The notes beneath the pieces are model-generated. The model ran no database searches. It saw only the letters and a list, made by a program, of their open reading frames with translations, and was not told the DNA's origin. The translations under genes were made by a program, and so were the position numbers. Below, one piece after another: positions 27,777 to 37,262 of a DNA stretch of 64,000 bases (the first letter of the stretch is position 1; each line of letters starts with the position of its first letter). Origin of the DNA: Bacteroidales bacterium (GTDB taxonomy: Bacteria; Bacteroidota; Bacteroidia; Bacteroidales; Prolixibacteraceae); NCBI GenBank assembly GCA_015654795.1, contig JAATGF010000152.1, positions 1 to 64,000 of the forward strand. Direction: 5' to 3'.

Positions 27777-28946
27777 ATGGACAAATTATTTGAACAGTTT
27801 CAGAAACTTATAAGAGAGACAGATACCGGTTTCTTCCGCTACATTTATGCTAAGATAAACTGGAAAAGTCGTATGATTGGACTTACTGGTCCACGTGGAG
27901 TTGGGAAAACTACCCTGGTTTTACAGCATATTAAAAAGAACCTGAATCTTGCTGAGACACTTTATGTAACTGCGGAGGATTTTTATTTTGCCGACAACAC
28001 GCTGATTGATTTAGCTGGTGATTTCGTAAAGCGCGGAGGGAAATACCTGTTTATAGATGAAATACATAAATACAAAGACTGGGCTAAGGAACTAAAACTG
28101 ATATATGATTATCATTCGGAACTGAATGTTGTATTTACCGGGTCATCTGTCCTGGATATCAAAAAAGGAGCATCGGATTTAAGTCGAAGGGCTGTAATGT
28201 ATAATATGCAAGGTTTGTCTTTCAGGGAGTATTTGCAATTGTTTCATCAAATAGCTGTCCAGACGTATTCTTTGGAAGAAATTCTGGGTCATAAAGCTGA
28301 ACTTCCCGGAGTAAAACATCCATTGCCTTTTTTTGAAGATTATCTGAAAAGAGGGTATTATCCTTTTGCATTAGAGGAAGGCTTTGATCTAAGGTTACAA
28401 CAAATTGTTAACCAGACTTTGGAGACAGATATTCCGTTATATGCAGGGATGAATGTATCCACTGGCCGAAAATTGAAGCAATTGCTGGCCATTATTGCTA
28501 AAAGTGTGCCGTTTAAGCCTAATATGACAAGTATAGCAACTGCACTTTCCGCCAGCCGGAATAACATAACTGATTATTGCCTGTTTATTGAAGAAGCCGG
28601 AATGATAGCACAACTACGGAATTCTACCGGAGGAATAAAGGGGTTGGGGAAGGTGAATAAAATTTATCTTGACAATACTAATTTAATTTACAGTTTATCA
28701 AACGAAAACTCAAACACAGGAAACATAAGAGAAACGTTTTTTCTGAATCAGCTTAGAGTAAAGTATGACGTAATAGTATCCCCTGTCGCTGATTTTCTGA
28801 TTGGTGATTACACGTTTGAAGTAGGTGAAAAAAATAAAGGGTTGAAGCAAATTCAAGGTATTGATAAAGCTTTTATCGTAAAAGATGACATTGAATTGGG
28901 ATATTTGAACACTATACCACTCTGGCAGTTTGGCTTAACCTACTGA
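27777..28946 (+). CDS. AAA ATPase with DUF4143-type C-terminal domain
   Basis: 'LTGPRGVGKTTLVLQHIK' Walker A; 'YLFIDEIHKYKDWAKELKLIYD'; C-terminal 'FLIGDYTFEVGEKNKG'. Confidence 0.9.
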   Translation: MDKLFEQFQKLIRETDTGFFRYIYAKINWKSRMIGLTGPRGVGKTTLVLQHIKKNLNLAETLYVTAEDFYFADNTLIDLAGDFVKRGGKYLFIDEIHKYKDWAKELKLIYDYHSELNVVFTGSSVLDIKKGASDLSRRAVMYNMQGLSFREYLQLFHQIAVQTYSLEEILGHKAELPGVKHPLPFFEDYLKRGYYPFALEEGFDLRLQQIVNQTLETDIPLYAGMNVSTGRKLKQLLAIIAKSVPFKPNMTSIATALSASRNNITDYCLFIEEAGMIAQLRNSTGGIKGLGKVNKIYLDNTNLIYSLSNENSNTGNIRETFFLNQLRVKYDVIVSPVADFLIGDYTFEVGEKNKGLKQIQGIDKAFIVKDDIELGYLNTIPLWQFGLTY

Positions 28947-29071
28947 TTGTGGAAAGCGTCAAAATAATCGAATGAGGTCCTTTTAAAGTCAAGAAAACAA
29001 AAACCACCTATTATCCTGATTTTTGCATCAAGTATTCCTTCAGATGGTTCTTGTATATAACATTACACATC

Positions 29072-30340
29072 CTAATTCTTCAGACATCCGATTGGAACTA
29101 CCAAAACACCATCATTACGACGATAAGCATATTGACCTCCGGTTATGACCATTAAGAATGAAGCTTGTCCCATTTTATCTTCATCAATTTTTGCTTTTAG
29201 TACCAATAGATTTTGAGCAGCTTCCTCAATCTGTTTGTTTCCTAACTTTACTTCTATCGCTGCCCAATGACCATCTTTTAGCCGAACAATCAAATCGGAT
29301 TCTAATCCACTTTTATCGCGATAATGAAATACATCACCATCAATCGCTTGCGCATAAATACGAACATCTCGTGTGCATAAAGATTCAAACAGGAACCCAA
29401 AAGTATTAAAGTCGTTCAACAACCCATCCGGATTTGTTCGCAACACTGCCGTAGCGATCGAGGGATCAACAAAATGTCTTTTTGCTGAAGTGCGTATTGC
29501 CGACCTGGAACGCATTGACGGCAACCATGCAGGCAAATCTTCCACCACAAAAATTCTTCGTAACGCATTTAAGTAAGAACTAATTGTTTTATCTGATATT
29601 GAAACATCGGTTGCTTCAATATCACTTTTAATCGTCTGTATCGAGGCTAATGTAGCCACATTTCTTGCAAGAGATCGCAACAATAACCGAACTCTTTCGG
29701 GATTTTTTTCCACATCATCAATGCGTGATACATCATAATTAATTACAGCCTCTACATAATCTCTTGACATACGTAAGGCCGAAGCTTCATTTTTCAAAAC
29801 ACTGGCAGGCCATCCACCTCGGCATATTGCAAAAGCTATTTTTTCTATGGATAATTCCGAAATTGCCTCAACAGATTGATTTCCAGAAAATAAATCACCC
29901 AAAGAAACTGTACCATTCGATTCATTCGATTCAAATAGACTCATAGGACGCATCAATATTCGGGAAAACCGTCCGGTACCGGTATGTGCAGTTACGTTAT
30001 CAGCAGGTACTGCAGAGCCTGTCAAAATAAACTGGCCGGCATCACCTCTTTTATCTACTTCGAATCTGACCGCATCCCACAAAACCGGCGCCATTTGCCA
30101 CTCATCAATTAATCTTGGTGTTTCACCTCTGAGTAACAATGAAGGCTTTGTGTCAGCCATTGCCTGATAAGATACCGAATTATCCGGATCTTGCATATAC
30201 AAAATGCTCTTTGCCACAATAGATGCAGTACGTGTTTTTCCGCACCATTTGGCTCCCTCAATCAGAACTGCTCCCGATGATTGTAACGCTATTTGTAATT
30301 CCTGATCGCACAAGCGCAATAAATAAGGCCTTTCACTCAT
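29072..30340 (-). CDS. ATP-binding protein, AAA_14/DUF4143 family
   Basis: 'VLIEGAKWCGKTRTA' P-loop; 'LLRGETPRLIDEWQMAPVLWDAVRFEVD'; 'WAAIEVKLG'. Confidence 0.92.
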   Translation of the reverse strand: MSERPYLLRLCDQELQIALQSSGAVLIEGAKWCGKTRTASIVAKSILYMQDPDNSVSYQAMADTKPSLLLRGETPRLIDEWQMAPVLWDAVRFEVDKRGDAGQFILTGSAVPADNVTAHTGTGRFSRILMRPMSLFESNESNGTVSLGDLFSGNQSVEAISELSIEKIAFAICRGGWPASVLKNEASALRMSRDYVEAVINYDVSRIDDVEKNPERVRLLLRSLARNVATLASIQTIKSDIEATDVSISDKTISSYLNALRRIFVVEDLPAWLPSMRSRSAIRTSAKRHFVDPSIATAVLRTNPDGLLNDFNTFGFLFESLCTRDVRIYAQAIDGDVFHYRDKSGLESDLIVRLKDGHWAAIEVKLGNKQIEEAAQNLLVLKAKIDEDKMGQASFLMVITGGQYAYRRNDGVLVVPIGCLKN

Positions 30341-30400
30341 AATTTAGGTGATACTAATTTTATGCAAATATAGAAGAATTTGATACATTTCAATTTCAAC

Positions 30401-30492
30401 TTCCCGATTTGGCAATAATTTACTTCCCGATATGGCATATTTTTATTTCCTGATTTGGCATGATTTTGCTTCCTGATTTAGAAAATGCCCCC
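30401..30492. repeat. Four tandem 23-nt direct repeats (TTCCYGATTTGGCAtnatttt) upstream of the DUF4143 gene
   Basis: Repeat starts at 30401, 30424, 30447 and 30470, spacing exactly 23 nt. Confidence 0.75.
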
Positions 30493-30705
30493 AATTCACA
30501 GAAACACAAAAGCCCACCAAAGTTAAAGCATTAAATATAAGACATCGGTGATTTTTTGTGACTTTGAGATTTGGTGAAAAAACTTTTCCGGTTCAAATAC
30601 ATGGAACCAGGAATATGATATCTATTGATTCATAAATAATTACATATATTCAGGATATAGGAAGGATTGTCCTGAAAAACAGGAACAATCCTTCTTCCTT
30701 AATTA

Positions 30706-31479
30706 TTAAATCTTCTTCCCAATATAGAATACATAGCCGTAATACGCTTTATACTTGTAATATAACTGAGCTCCATGTCGTTCGCTTGCTATGAACTCTT
30801 CAGCAGTTTTATTTCCTGCATATTTCTTCAGGAAGGCTTCCTGTGCCTTAACCTGCGGAGCATAGAAATGTTCTGTCCAACAGTTTTCTGGCAGGATAAA
30901 GGTCGCAACCGGAATATATCCTGCTTTTTGCACTTGGGCGACCTTATTTGGAATTGTGTCTATCTCAGGATAAGCATTTTGCCAAAACTCATCGATTTCT
31001 GAAGGCCGTTCTTCGGTGAACCACGATGCTTCTGAAATGGCAATATAGCCTCCTGTTTTCAGAAATTTCCGCCATTCGTTCAGGCCTCTTTCAAAACCAA
31101 TATTATAGATCGCTCCCTCAGACCAGATCAGGTCCAATTCTTCATCCTGAAAAGAAAGGTTATCCATCGAACCGACGATACCTTTTATTCTATCCTGAAG
31201 ATTCAGTTTACCGGCATTAAAGTTAAACCGGTCTATAAAACCGGGAAATAAGTCGATACCTTTAATATGTCCCGGCGTATGCTGCGCCAGCACCATTGTC
31301 TGACCGCCTGTTCCACAACCAATGTCGGCACTGCGGGATTCGCTGGTAAGTTTATCGGTAAAGCTCAATGCCTTAACGGTCACTTCGGGGCTACCGGGCC
31401 CTTGTCGTTCTACGCCTGAAAAATACTCACAGATTAAATTAAAGTCGAATTCGTGAATTGATTTATTTTCGTTACTCAT
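30706..31479 (-). CDS. Class I SAM-dependent methyltransferase
   Basis: '[16 protein letters not shown]', '[16 protein letters not shown]'; start chosen at [11 protein letters not shown] (ORF track extends to 31521). Confidence 0.88.
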   Translation of the reverse strand: MSNENKSIHEFDFNLICEYFSGVERQGPGSPEVTVKALSFTDKLTSESRSADIGCGTGGQTMVLAQHTPGHIKGIDLFPGFIDRFNFNAGKLNLQDRIKGIVGSMDNLSFQDEELDLIWSEGAIYNIGFERGLNEWRKFLKTGGYIAISEASWFTEERPSEIDEFWQNAYPEIDTIPNKVAQVQKAGYIPVATFILPENCWTEHFYAPQVKAQEAFLKKYAGNKTAEEFIASERHGAQLYYKYKAYYGYVFYIGKKI

Positions 31480-31925
31480 GATGTTGAAATTTAAATTGTT
31501 GGAAGCAGGGCAAGCATACAATATATCGCATACCAGGCTTCAAACTGTTATTAATGTAAAGACATAAAAATTACTCCGGCAAGAATATGCCTGAGTCTAA
31601 TAAGGGATAACCTTGGCAGAGTACCAAAGGTTATTTACTTCACCAAATCCGTCTTAAATTTAAACATCCAAAGTTTTTAAATAAAACAAAGATAGGGATT
31701 TTTGGGCTCCATAACGGATCGTATGGGTAAATCCTGCAAATCGCTTTCAAATTGTTTATGCAATAAGCAACTGGCTTCTGGCAACTTGAAGGTGACATGA
31801 TAGCGTTAACTATCTGAACCTAAAATTTTCACAATTAAGGCAGCTCCTTATTTTTTTAGTAAGTGAATCTGTCAGTCGCCAGTCACGAATAGCAGGCAGT
31901 AATCATAACAAAATCTAATTACCCA

Positions 31926-31950
31926 TACCAAACGTTACAGAGCCAATAAA
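31926..31950. repeat. 25-bp dispersed motif ATACCAAACGTTACAGAGCCAATAAA-like
   Basis: Similar to 46977-47000 (ACCAAACGTCATAGAGCCAATAAA). Confidence 0.4.
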
Positions 31951-31955
31951 ACATT

Positions 31956-31963
31956 TATATTTG
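31956..31963 (+). promoter_or_regulatory. Putative -7 element TATATTTG
   Basis: TATATTTG directly upstream of the panE-like start region. Confidence 0.45.
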
Positions 31964-32913
31964 TGCCCCGGATTCTGTTAAGAGATATAATGATGAGACT
32001 TAAATATGCGATTGTGGGGACCGGAGCACTTGGAGGCTTTTATGGGGGTATGTTGGCGCATGCAGGCAACGATGTCCATTTCCTGTTCCACAGTGATTAC
32101 GATTTTGTATGCAAAAATGGGTTAAAGGTTGATTCGGTATCGGGCAATTTTCATTTGCAAAATATTAATGCATACCATAACACCGATCAAATGCCGAAAT
32201 GCGATGTAGTGTTGGTCTGTTTGAAAACGACAAATAACGAAGCGCTTAAAAAAATACTTCCACCGCTTCTTCATTCCAGGACCTGTGTTATTATGGTCCA
32301 GAATGGATTGAATATTGAGGCAGATCTGGCGGTATCGTTTCCCCATCTGTCAATCGCCGGGGCCATGGCATTTATTTGTTCGAATAAAATAGGTGAAGGG
32401 CACATTGTCCATCTCGATTACGGAAAAATAACCATCGGCTCGTTTCAGGGGGAAAATAGGGAATTGATCGGGCAGGTTTGCAACGATTTTATTGCTTCCC
32501 ATGTGCCGGCTGAATTTTCGGACAACCTGAAAGAATCGCGCTGGCAAAAGCTGGTATGGAATATCCCGTACAATGGACTGTGCGTAGTGCTGAACACAAC
32601 CACCGAACAGTTGATGAGACACCCTAAAACACATGAACTCGTCCGCGACCTGATGTTTGAAGTGATTGGTGCCGCCAAAGCTTGTGGCGTGCAAATAAAA
32701 GAGGATTTTGTAAAGGCAATGCTCGATTCGACAAGTACTATGAAACCATATGCCCCAAGTATGAAGCTTGATTTTGATTTTAAACGTCCGCTTGAAATCG
32801 GGGCAATATATTCAGCACCTTTGGTTGAAGCCCGCAGTAACGGTTTTGATATGCACAAAGTAAAAATGCTTCAGCAACAGTTGCAGTTTATTCAGGATAG
32901 CTATTCGGAATAA
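31963..32913 (+). CDS. 2-dehydropantoate 2-reductase-like protein
   Basis: 'MRLKYAIVGTGALGGFYGGMLAHAGNDVHFLF' Rossmann motif; 'KESRWQKLVWNIPYN' ApbA C-terminal motif; true start probably at the internal ATG. Confidence 0.88.
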   Translation: MPRILLRDIMMRLKYAIVGTGALGGFYGGMLAHAGNDVHFLFHSDYDFVCKNGLKVDSVSGNFHLQNINAYHNTDQMPKCDVVLVCLKTTNNEALKKILPPLLHSRTCVIMVQNGLNIEADLAVSFPHLSIAGAMAFICSNKIGEGHIVHLDYGKITIGSFQGENRELIGQVCNDFIASHVPAEFSDNLKESRWQKLVWNIPYNGLCVVLNTTTEQLMRHPKTHELVRDLMFEVIGAAKACGVQIKEDFVKAMLDSTSTMKPYAPSMKLDFDFKRPLEIGAIYSAPLVEARSNGFDMHKVKMLQQQLQFIQDSYSE

Positions 32914-33452
32914 GTGTATTTGTCATCTCCGATCCTCCTTCGTTATGTGGGATTAGAAAATAAGAATTGCCGGACAGAAAAATGATACTAAAGCAGTGCT
33001 TACCCCTGTCCTCATTCTCAGTTGCTTAAAAGCAATTGCAATGGGACATTTCTTGCAGTCAGTTTTAACTGACTGATAAAAGGAAGGAAGCTCAATAGGC
33101 TTCAGCCGCATAAACACTATCAAAAGAAAGCAATAAAACAAATCAGATTTTATTTGTAGGTCATGACTAAAGATTTCAGGCATATAAACATAATAAAAAC
33201 ATTCGGGCAGCTTGATTTTTAACGGCCAAGTTGATTAACCAAATTATTTATTAATACCTTTGTTATGAGAGAATAAAATGGAATCAATAAAATAAGAACG
33301 ATTGGATGAAGACACAGATAACCGGTTCCGAAATTATTAGTTCGAAATGTTTGGCACAACATATCTTCGTGCAAATTAAGAAATAATCGCTACACTGGCG
33401 CATATTCAAGCGTTAGTGACAAGGCTACCAAAAATAAAAGCCAAACTGCAAG

Positions 33453-34184
33453 ATGAACGATAACGACACAAAAAGAATTTCAAGATTAATAGCAATTTTA
33501 ACCCAACTGCAAACAAAAAGAATCTTGACTTCAACAACTCTTGCTGAAAAATTTGGCGTAAGTGTCAGGACAATTTACAGAGATATAAAAGCATTGGAAC
33601 AGGCAGGTGTTCCAATATTTACAGAAGACGGGAAAGGATATTCGCTGATGGAAGGATATAAAATTCCACCGGTAATGTTTACCGAAAATGAGGCAAATGC
33701 TTTAATTACAGTTGAGCAATTAGTGCTGAAAAACAGAGATAGTTCTCTTATTAAGGAATATACAGCGGCAATAAATAAAATAAAAGCCGTTTTGTTGTAT
33801 TCAACAAAGGAAAAAGTTGAATTATTATCAAACCGAATTACTGTTAGTCCCGCCATATCACATACAAACACAAGTAATTCATTGGCTTTAATTCAAAACG
33901 CATTGACGGCTTTTAAAGTTTTGAATATCGTTTATCTTTCAGAATACAAAGACGAAAAAACAGAACGAAAAATAGAACCTTTTGCATTGTATTATAGCCT
34001 GCATGAGAGTTGGACACTTATAGCGTATTGCAGATTAAGGAAGGATTACAGAATGTTCCGTTTAGATAGAATTTTAAAAATTGAACCACTTGAATTAAGT
34101 TTTAAGCCTCACAAACTAACACTGGAAGAATATTTGGAAGTAAAGAAAAAAAATTTCAATAGCCCTGACATACTGCTGTCATAA
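33453..34184 (+). CDS. YafY/WYL-domain HTH transcriptional regulator
   Basis: 'ILTSTTLAEKFGVSVRTIYRDIKALEQAGVPIFTEDGKGYSLMEGY' and WYL-type C-terminal region. Confidence 0.92.
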   Translation: MNDNDTKRISRLIAILTQLQTKRILTSTTLAEKFGVSVRTIYRDIKALEQAGVPIFTEDGKGYSLMEGYKIPPVMFTENEANALITVEQLVLKNRDSSLIKEYTAAINKIKAVLLYSTKEKVELLSNRITVSPAISHTNTSNSLALIQNALTAFKVLNIVYLSEYKDEKTERKIEPFALYYSLHESWTLIAYCRLRKDYRMFRLDRILKIEPLELSFKPHKLTLEEYLEVKKKNFNSPDILLS

Positions 34185-34231
34185 TGCCACTTTACTTTTA
34201 CATTATTAAACAATTTAGAATTTTAAAAAAT

Positions 34232-35122
34232 ATGAAAGTAATAATTACAGGGTCGTTAGGACACATCAGTAAGTCACTAACAAATGAGTTAGTACAAAAG
34301 GGATATAAAGTAACTGTTATCAGCAGTAAACCCGAAAAACAAAATGACATTGAAGCCTTAGGTGCTTCGGCTGCCATTGGCACTTTGGAAGACATTGATT
34401 TTCTTACAGCCACTTTTACAGGTGCGGACGCTGTATATACAATGATACCACCAGGCAACTTTTTTGACCATAGCCTTGACTTAAAGGCGCATTATAGTCG
34501 AATTGCAAATAATTATGCTCAGGCCATTGAAAAAACAAGGATTAAACATGTGGTACATTTAAGTAGTAATGGTGCTCATTTAGACAAAAACTCAGGACTC
34601 ATTCTTGCTCATCACAATGCAGAGCTTATCTTAAATAAGTTGTCAGGCGTTGACATCACGTTTATGCGACCGGCAGCTTTCTTCTACAACTTAAACTTCT
34701 TTTTAAATGTGATAAAAAAGACAGGCAGCATAATGTCGAACTATGGTGCAGAGGACAAAATAGTATGGGCCTCCCCAATAGATATTGCTGCAGCCATTGC
34801 CGAAGAAATAGGGACAACACTTGCAGGTAAAAAAGTGCGCTATGTAGCAAGCGAAGAGTTTAGTTGCAACGAAGTGGCAAGTATATTAGGTTTAGCTATT
34901 GGAAAACCTGATTTGAAATGGCTGGTTATTTCCGGAGAACAAATGCAAAATGTGTTCGAAAAAATTGGGATGAACCCGCAAATTGCTGCCAGTTTAGTGG
35001 AAATGAATGAAAGTATGCATAGCGGTGTATTATTTGAAGATTATTACATCAATCAGCCTGCATTGGGTAAGGTAAAATTAGCAGACTTCGCCAAAGACTT
35101 TGCTACTGCATTTTTAGCTTGA
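34232..35122 (+). CDS. NmrA-like/SDR family NAD(P)-binding protein
   Basis: 'MKVIITGSLGHISKSLTNELVQKGYKVTVISSKPEK'; 'ASPIDIAAAIAEEI'; ORF track starts at 34184. Confidence 0.88.
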   Translation: MKVIITGSLGHISKSLTNELVQKGYKVTVISSKPEKQNDIEALGASAAIGTLEDIDFLTATFTGADAVYTMIPPGNFFDHSLDLKAHYSRIANNYAQAIEKTRIKHVVHLSSNGAHLDKNSGLILAHHNAELILNKLSGVDITFMRPAAFFYNLNFFLNVIKKTGSIMSNYGAEDKIVWASPIDIAAAIAEEIGTTLAGKKVRYVASEEFSCNEVASILGLAIGKPDLKWLVISGEQMQNVFEKIGMNPQIAASLVEMNESMHSGVLFEDYYINQPALGKVKLADFAKDFATAFLA

Positions 35123-35132
35123 AGAAGTAGAA

Positions 35133-35215
35133 CTGCAGTCAATCGAGTGACGGTTGCACTGGTAATTAACTGACGATGCGCGCCTCTCACACGGCTCCTG
35201 GTTAATAAGTTGCAA
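35133..35215 (-). other. Group II intron 3'-end-like relic (antisense to the NmrA-like gene)
   Basis: Minus strand 'AACCAGGAGCCGTGTGAGAGGCGCGCATCG...GTCACTCGATTGACTGCAGTT' resembles D5/D6 and 3' end. Confidence 0.4.
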
Positions 35216-35276
35216 GATAACCCACGCTCTTCTTCGTTTGTAATCCCGAAGATTCACGACCCCATTTTTTTCGGGG

Positions 35277-35392
35277 AGGAGTTAGTTATCAGTCGTTTTC
35301 AATGATAAAATCAATACTTCCGTTTTAAGAAAGATGCGATATAAATTTACACCCTCAAGGTTTTGAAAACCTTGAGGGTGTAAGCAAACGGA
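35277..35392 (+). repeat. Cassette-boundary intergenic element, copy F
   Basis: 'gttagttatcagtcgttttcaatgataaaatcaatacttccg'; hairpin TTACACCCTCAAGGTTTT-G-AAAACCTTGAGGGTGTAA (35347-35383). Confidence 0.75.
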
Positions 35393-35415
35393 ACCAAAGC
35401 ATGGTCTGTAGATTT

Positions 35416-37053
35416 CTATTTCCGATATAAACAGCACTCCGGCAGTTGATTGTAAACAGCATCGGGCGCTTTAAATTTCTCAGTATCGTGCCCTGCGTTG
35501 GCGATTGCTTTCTGAATAGCATCCTGATTCGTAGTCATTGAATTAAATTCGACCCTGATTTTCTTTGTATTTACATCCCAGACAGCGGAGGAAACTCCGT
35601 TAACAGATTTCGCTGCTTTTTCAATACGCTCTTTACATTGCTCACAATTGCCCGAAACACCAAACGTGGCCCGCTGAACCGTCAGAGAAGATGTTTTTCC
35701 AACAGGGGTATCCTTCTTGCCTGATGTTGGAACATCATCCATGTCCATTCCTTCCATACTTTGATTATCCTGCGATTTGTCAGCGGGCATATCCATTCCC
35801 GGCATTGATGAAACCTTGACTCCTGCTGAAGGATTCATCATACTGGGTTTCCCTTCGAGCTGTGCCGAAGCATCCACACTAAATGCACCCTGCGTAACGA
35901 TCTCCTCTCCGTCATTCAAACCACTCATGATCACATAACTGTTTCCCAACATAGGTCCGAGTTCTATCTCGCGGATCTTAAAGACAGGTTCATCGGTTTT
36001 GATTTGTTTTACATAGACGACAGAACGTTTGCCCGTCCATAAAACAGCAGTGCGCGGAATAACTAACTTGTCCTTATATTCATCGAGGTTTGCTTTAACG
36101 ATGCCGGTTGCAAACATCTCAGGTTTTAATTTACCACCCTGGTTACCAACTTCAATCCGAACCCTCGCAATACGTGTGACGGGATCAAGTACAGGATCGA
36201 TAAAGGTGATATTTCCCGAATAATCGGCTCCGGGTAAAGCCTGAATTGCAAATGTCACCTTCTGACCTTTTGACAGATATGGAAGATCGCTTTCATAAGC
36301 ATCGAACATGATCCAGACATGCGAAAGATCGGCAACATCAAACAGCACAGTGCCCGGTGAAACATAGTCTCCATTATTGACACGCCGTGCAGAAACGATA
36401 CCTGTTGTATTGGCAAAAACTTCAAACTCTGTTTTTACCTTACCTGAAGTTTCGATAGTTGCAATCTGTTTCTCAGTCAGTTTCCATTGGCGAAGTTTAT
36501 CTTTCGCTGCTTCGTACAAGATCGGTTGTGCTTCCTTTGTTTTTACAGTTTCAAGTAACTCCTGCTGAGCGGTCACTAAATCAGGAGAATAGATAACGGC
36601 CAGGGTTTGTCCTTTCCGTACTACTTCACCTGTAAAGTTCACAAATAGTTTTTCAATACGACCCGGAAGATAAGCTACCTGACTTTGCAGAAGACGTTCA
36701 TCAGCTTGTACTTTGCCGTAGAGGCGTAATTCCTTCACTGTATTTTGTCTTGATACAATAGAAGTGAGGACATTAGCTAATTGAACAGCTTCCTTTGTCA
36801 TATGAATGGCATCCACATCGGTCGTTACACCTCCCTGATTGAGCGGAATTAATTCCATACCACAAATAGGACATTTACCCGGCTCGTGCATCCTGATCTG
36901 AGGATGCATGGCACATGTCCAGATCGTTTCTTTCGATGTTCCTGCAGTATGGTCATGTTTTTCTTCTTTAGGAGGAGAAGTATGAAAAAATAACCAACCT
37001 AAGAATATACCTATTATCAAGGTGGTGATCAGAAATATTGTTTGTCTCTTCAT
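35416..37053 (-). CDS. CusB-like RND periplasmic adaptor with heavy-metal-binding N-terminal motif and HMA C-terminal domain
   Basis: 'IWTCAMHPQIRMHEPGKCPICGMELIPL'; 'GRIEKLFVNFTGEVVRKGQTLAVIYSPDLV'; C-terminal 'FGVSGNCEQCKERIEKAAKSVNGV'. Confidence 0.93.
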   Translation of the reverse strand: MKRQTIFLITTLIIGIFLGWLFFHTSPPKEEKHDHTAGTSKETIWTCAMHPQIRMHEPGKCPICGMELIPLNQGGVTTDVDAIHMTKEAVQLANVLTSIVSRQNTVKELRLYGKVQADERLLQSQVAYLPGRIEKLFVNFTGEVVRKGQTLAVIYSPDLVTAQQELLETVKTKEAQPILYEAAKDKLRQWKLTEKQIATIETSGKVKTEFEVFANTTGIVSARRVNNGDYVSPGTVLFDVADLSHVWIMFDAYESDLPYLSKGQKVTFAIQALPGADYSGNITFIDPVLDPVTRIARVRIEVGNQGGKLKPEMFATGIVKANLDEYKDKLVIPRTAVLWTGKRSVVYVKQIKTDEPVFKIREIELGPMLGNSYVIMSGLNDGEEIVTQGAFSVDASAQLEGKPSMMNPSAGVKVSSMPGMDMPADKSQDNQSMEGMDMDDVPTSGKKDTPVGKTSSLTVQRATFGVSGNCEQCKERIEKAAKSVNGVSSAVWDVNTKKIRVEFNSMTTNQDAIQKAIANAGHDTEKFKAPDAVYNQLPECCLYRK

Positions 37054-37079
37054 GATGTTTTATTTTAAAGATATAAGGA

Positions 37080-37262
37080 GGAAATACAGTTGAAATGGAA
37101 TAGATATAAAGTGGAAATACAAGCGAATAGAACAGACACAAAGTGGAAATAAGTGGAAATAAGTAGAAATAAACAATGTATTTCCATTAATTTCAATCTT
37201 ATTTCCATTTATATCCAAGTATTTCAAAATATTTCCCTTTATTTCTATCGTATTTCATTTTC
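37080..37262. repeat. R3 repeat: GTGGAAATAA-type ~10-nt degenerate array, both orientations
   Basis: 'aagtggaaataagtggaaataagtagaaataaac' followed by 'atttccattaatttcaatcttatttccatttat...'. Confidence 0.65.

Noticed and set aside
29072-30340. DUF4143 ATPase pair as a toxin-antitoxin or defence operon
   Set aside because: The two genes are convergent, divergent in sequence and have no partner gene; the family is common and of unknown function.
30401-30492. Possible CRISPR array (regular 23-nt period)
   Set aside because: Units are contiguous and degenerate with no unique spacers; no cas genes in the window. Treated as tandem/iteron-like repeats.
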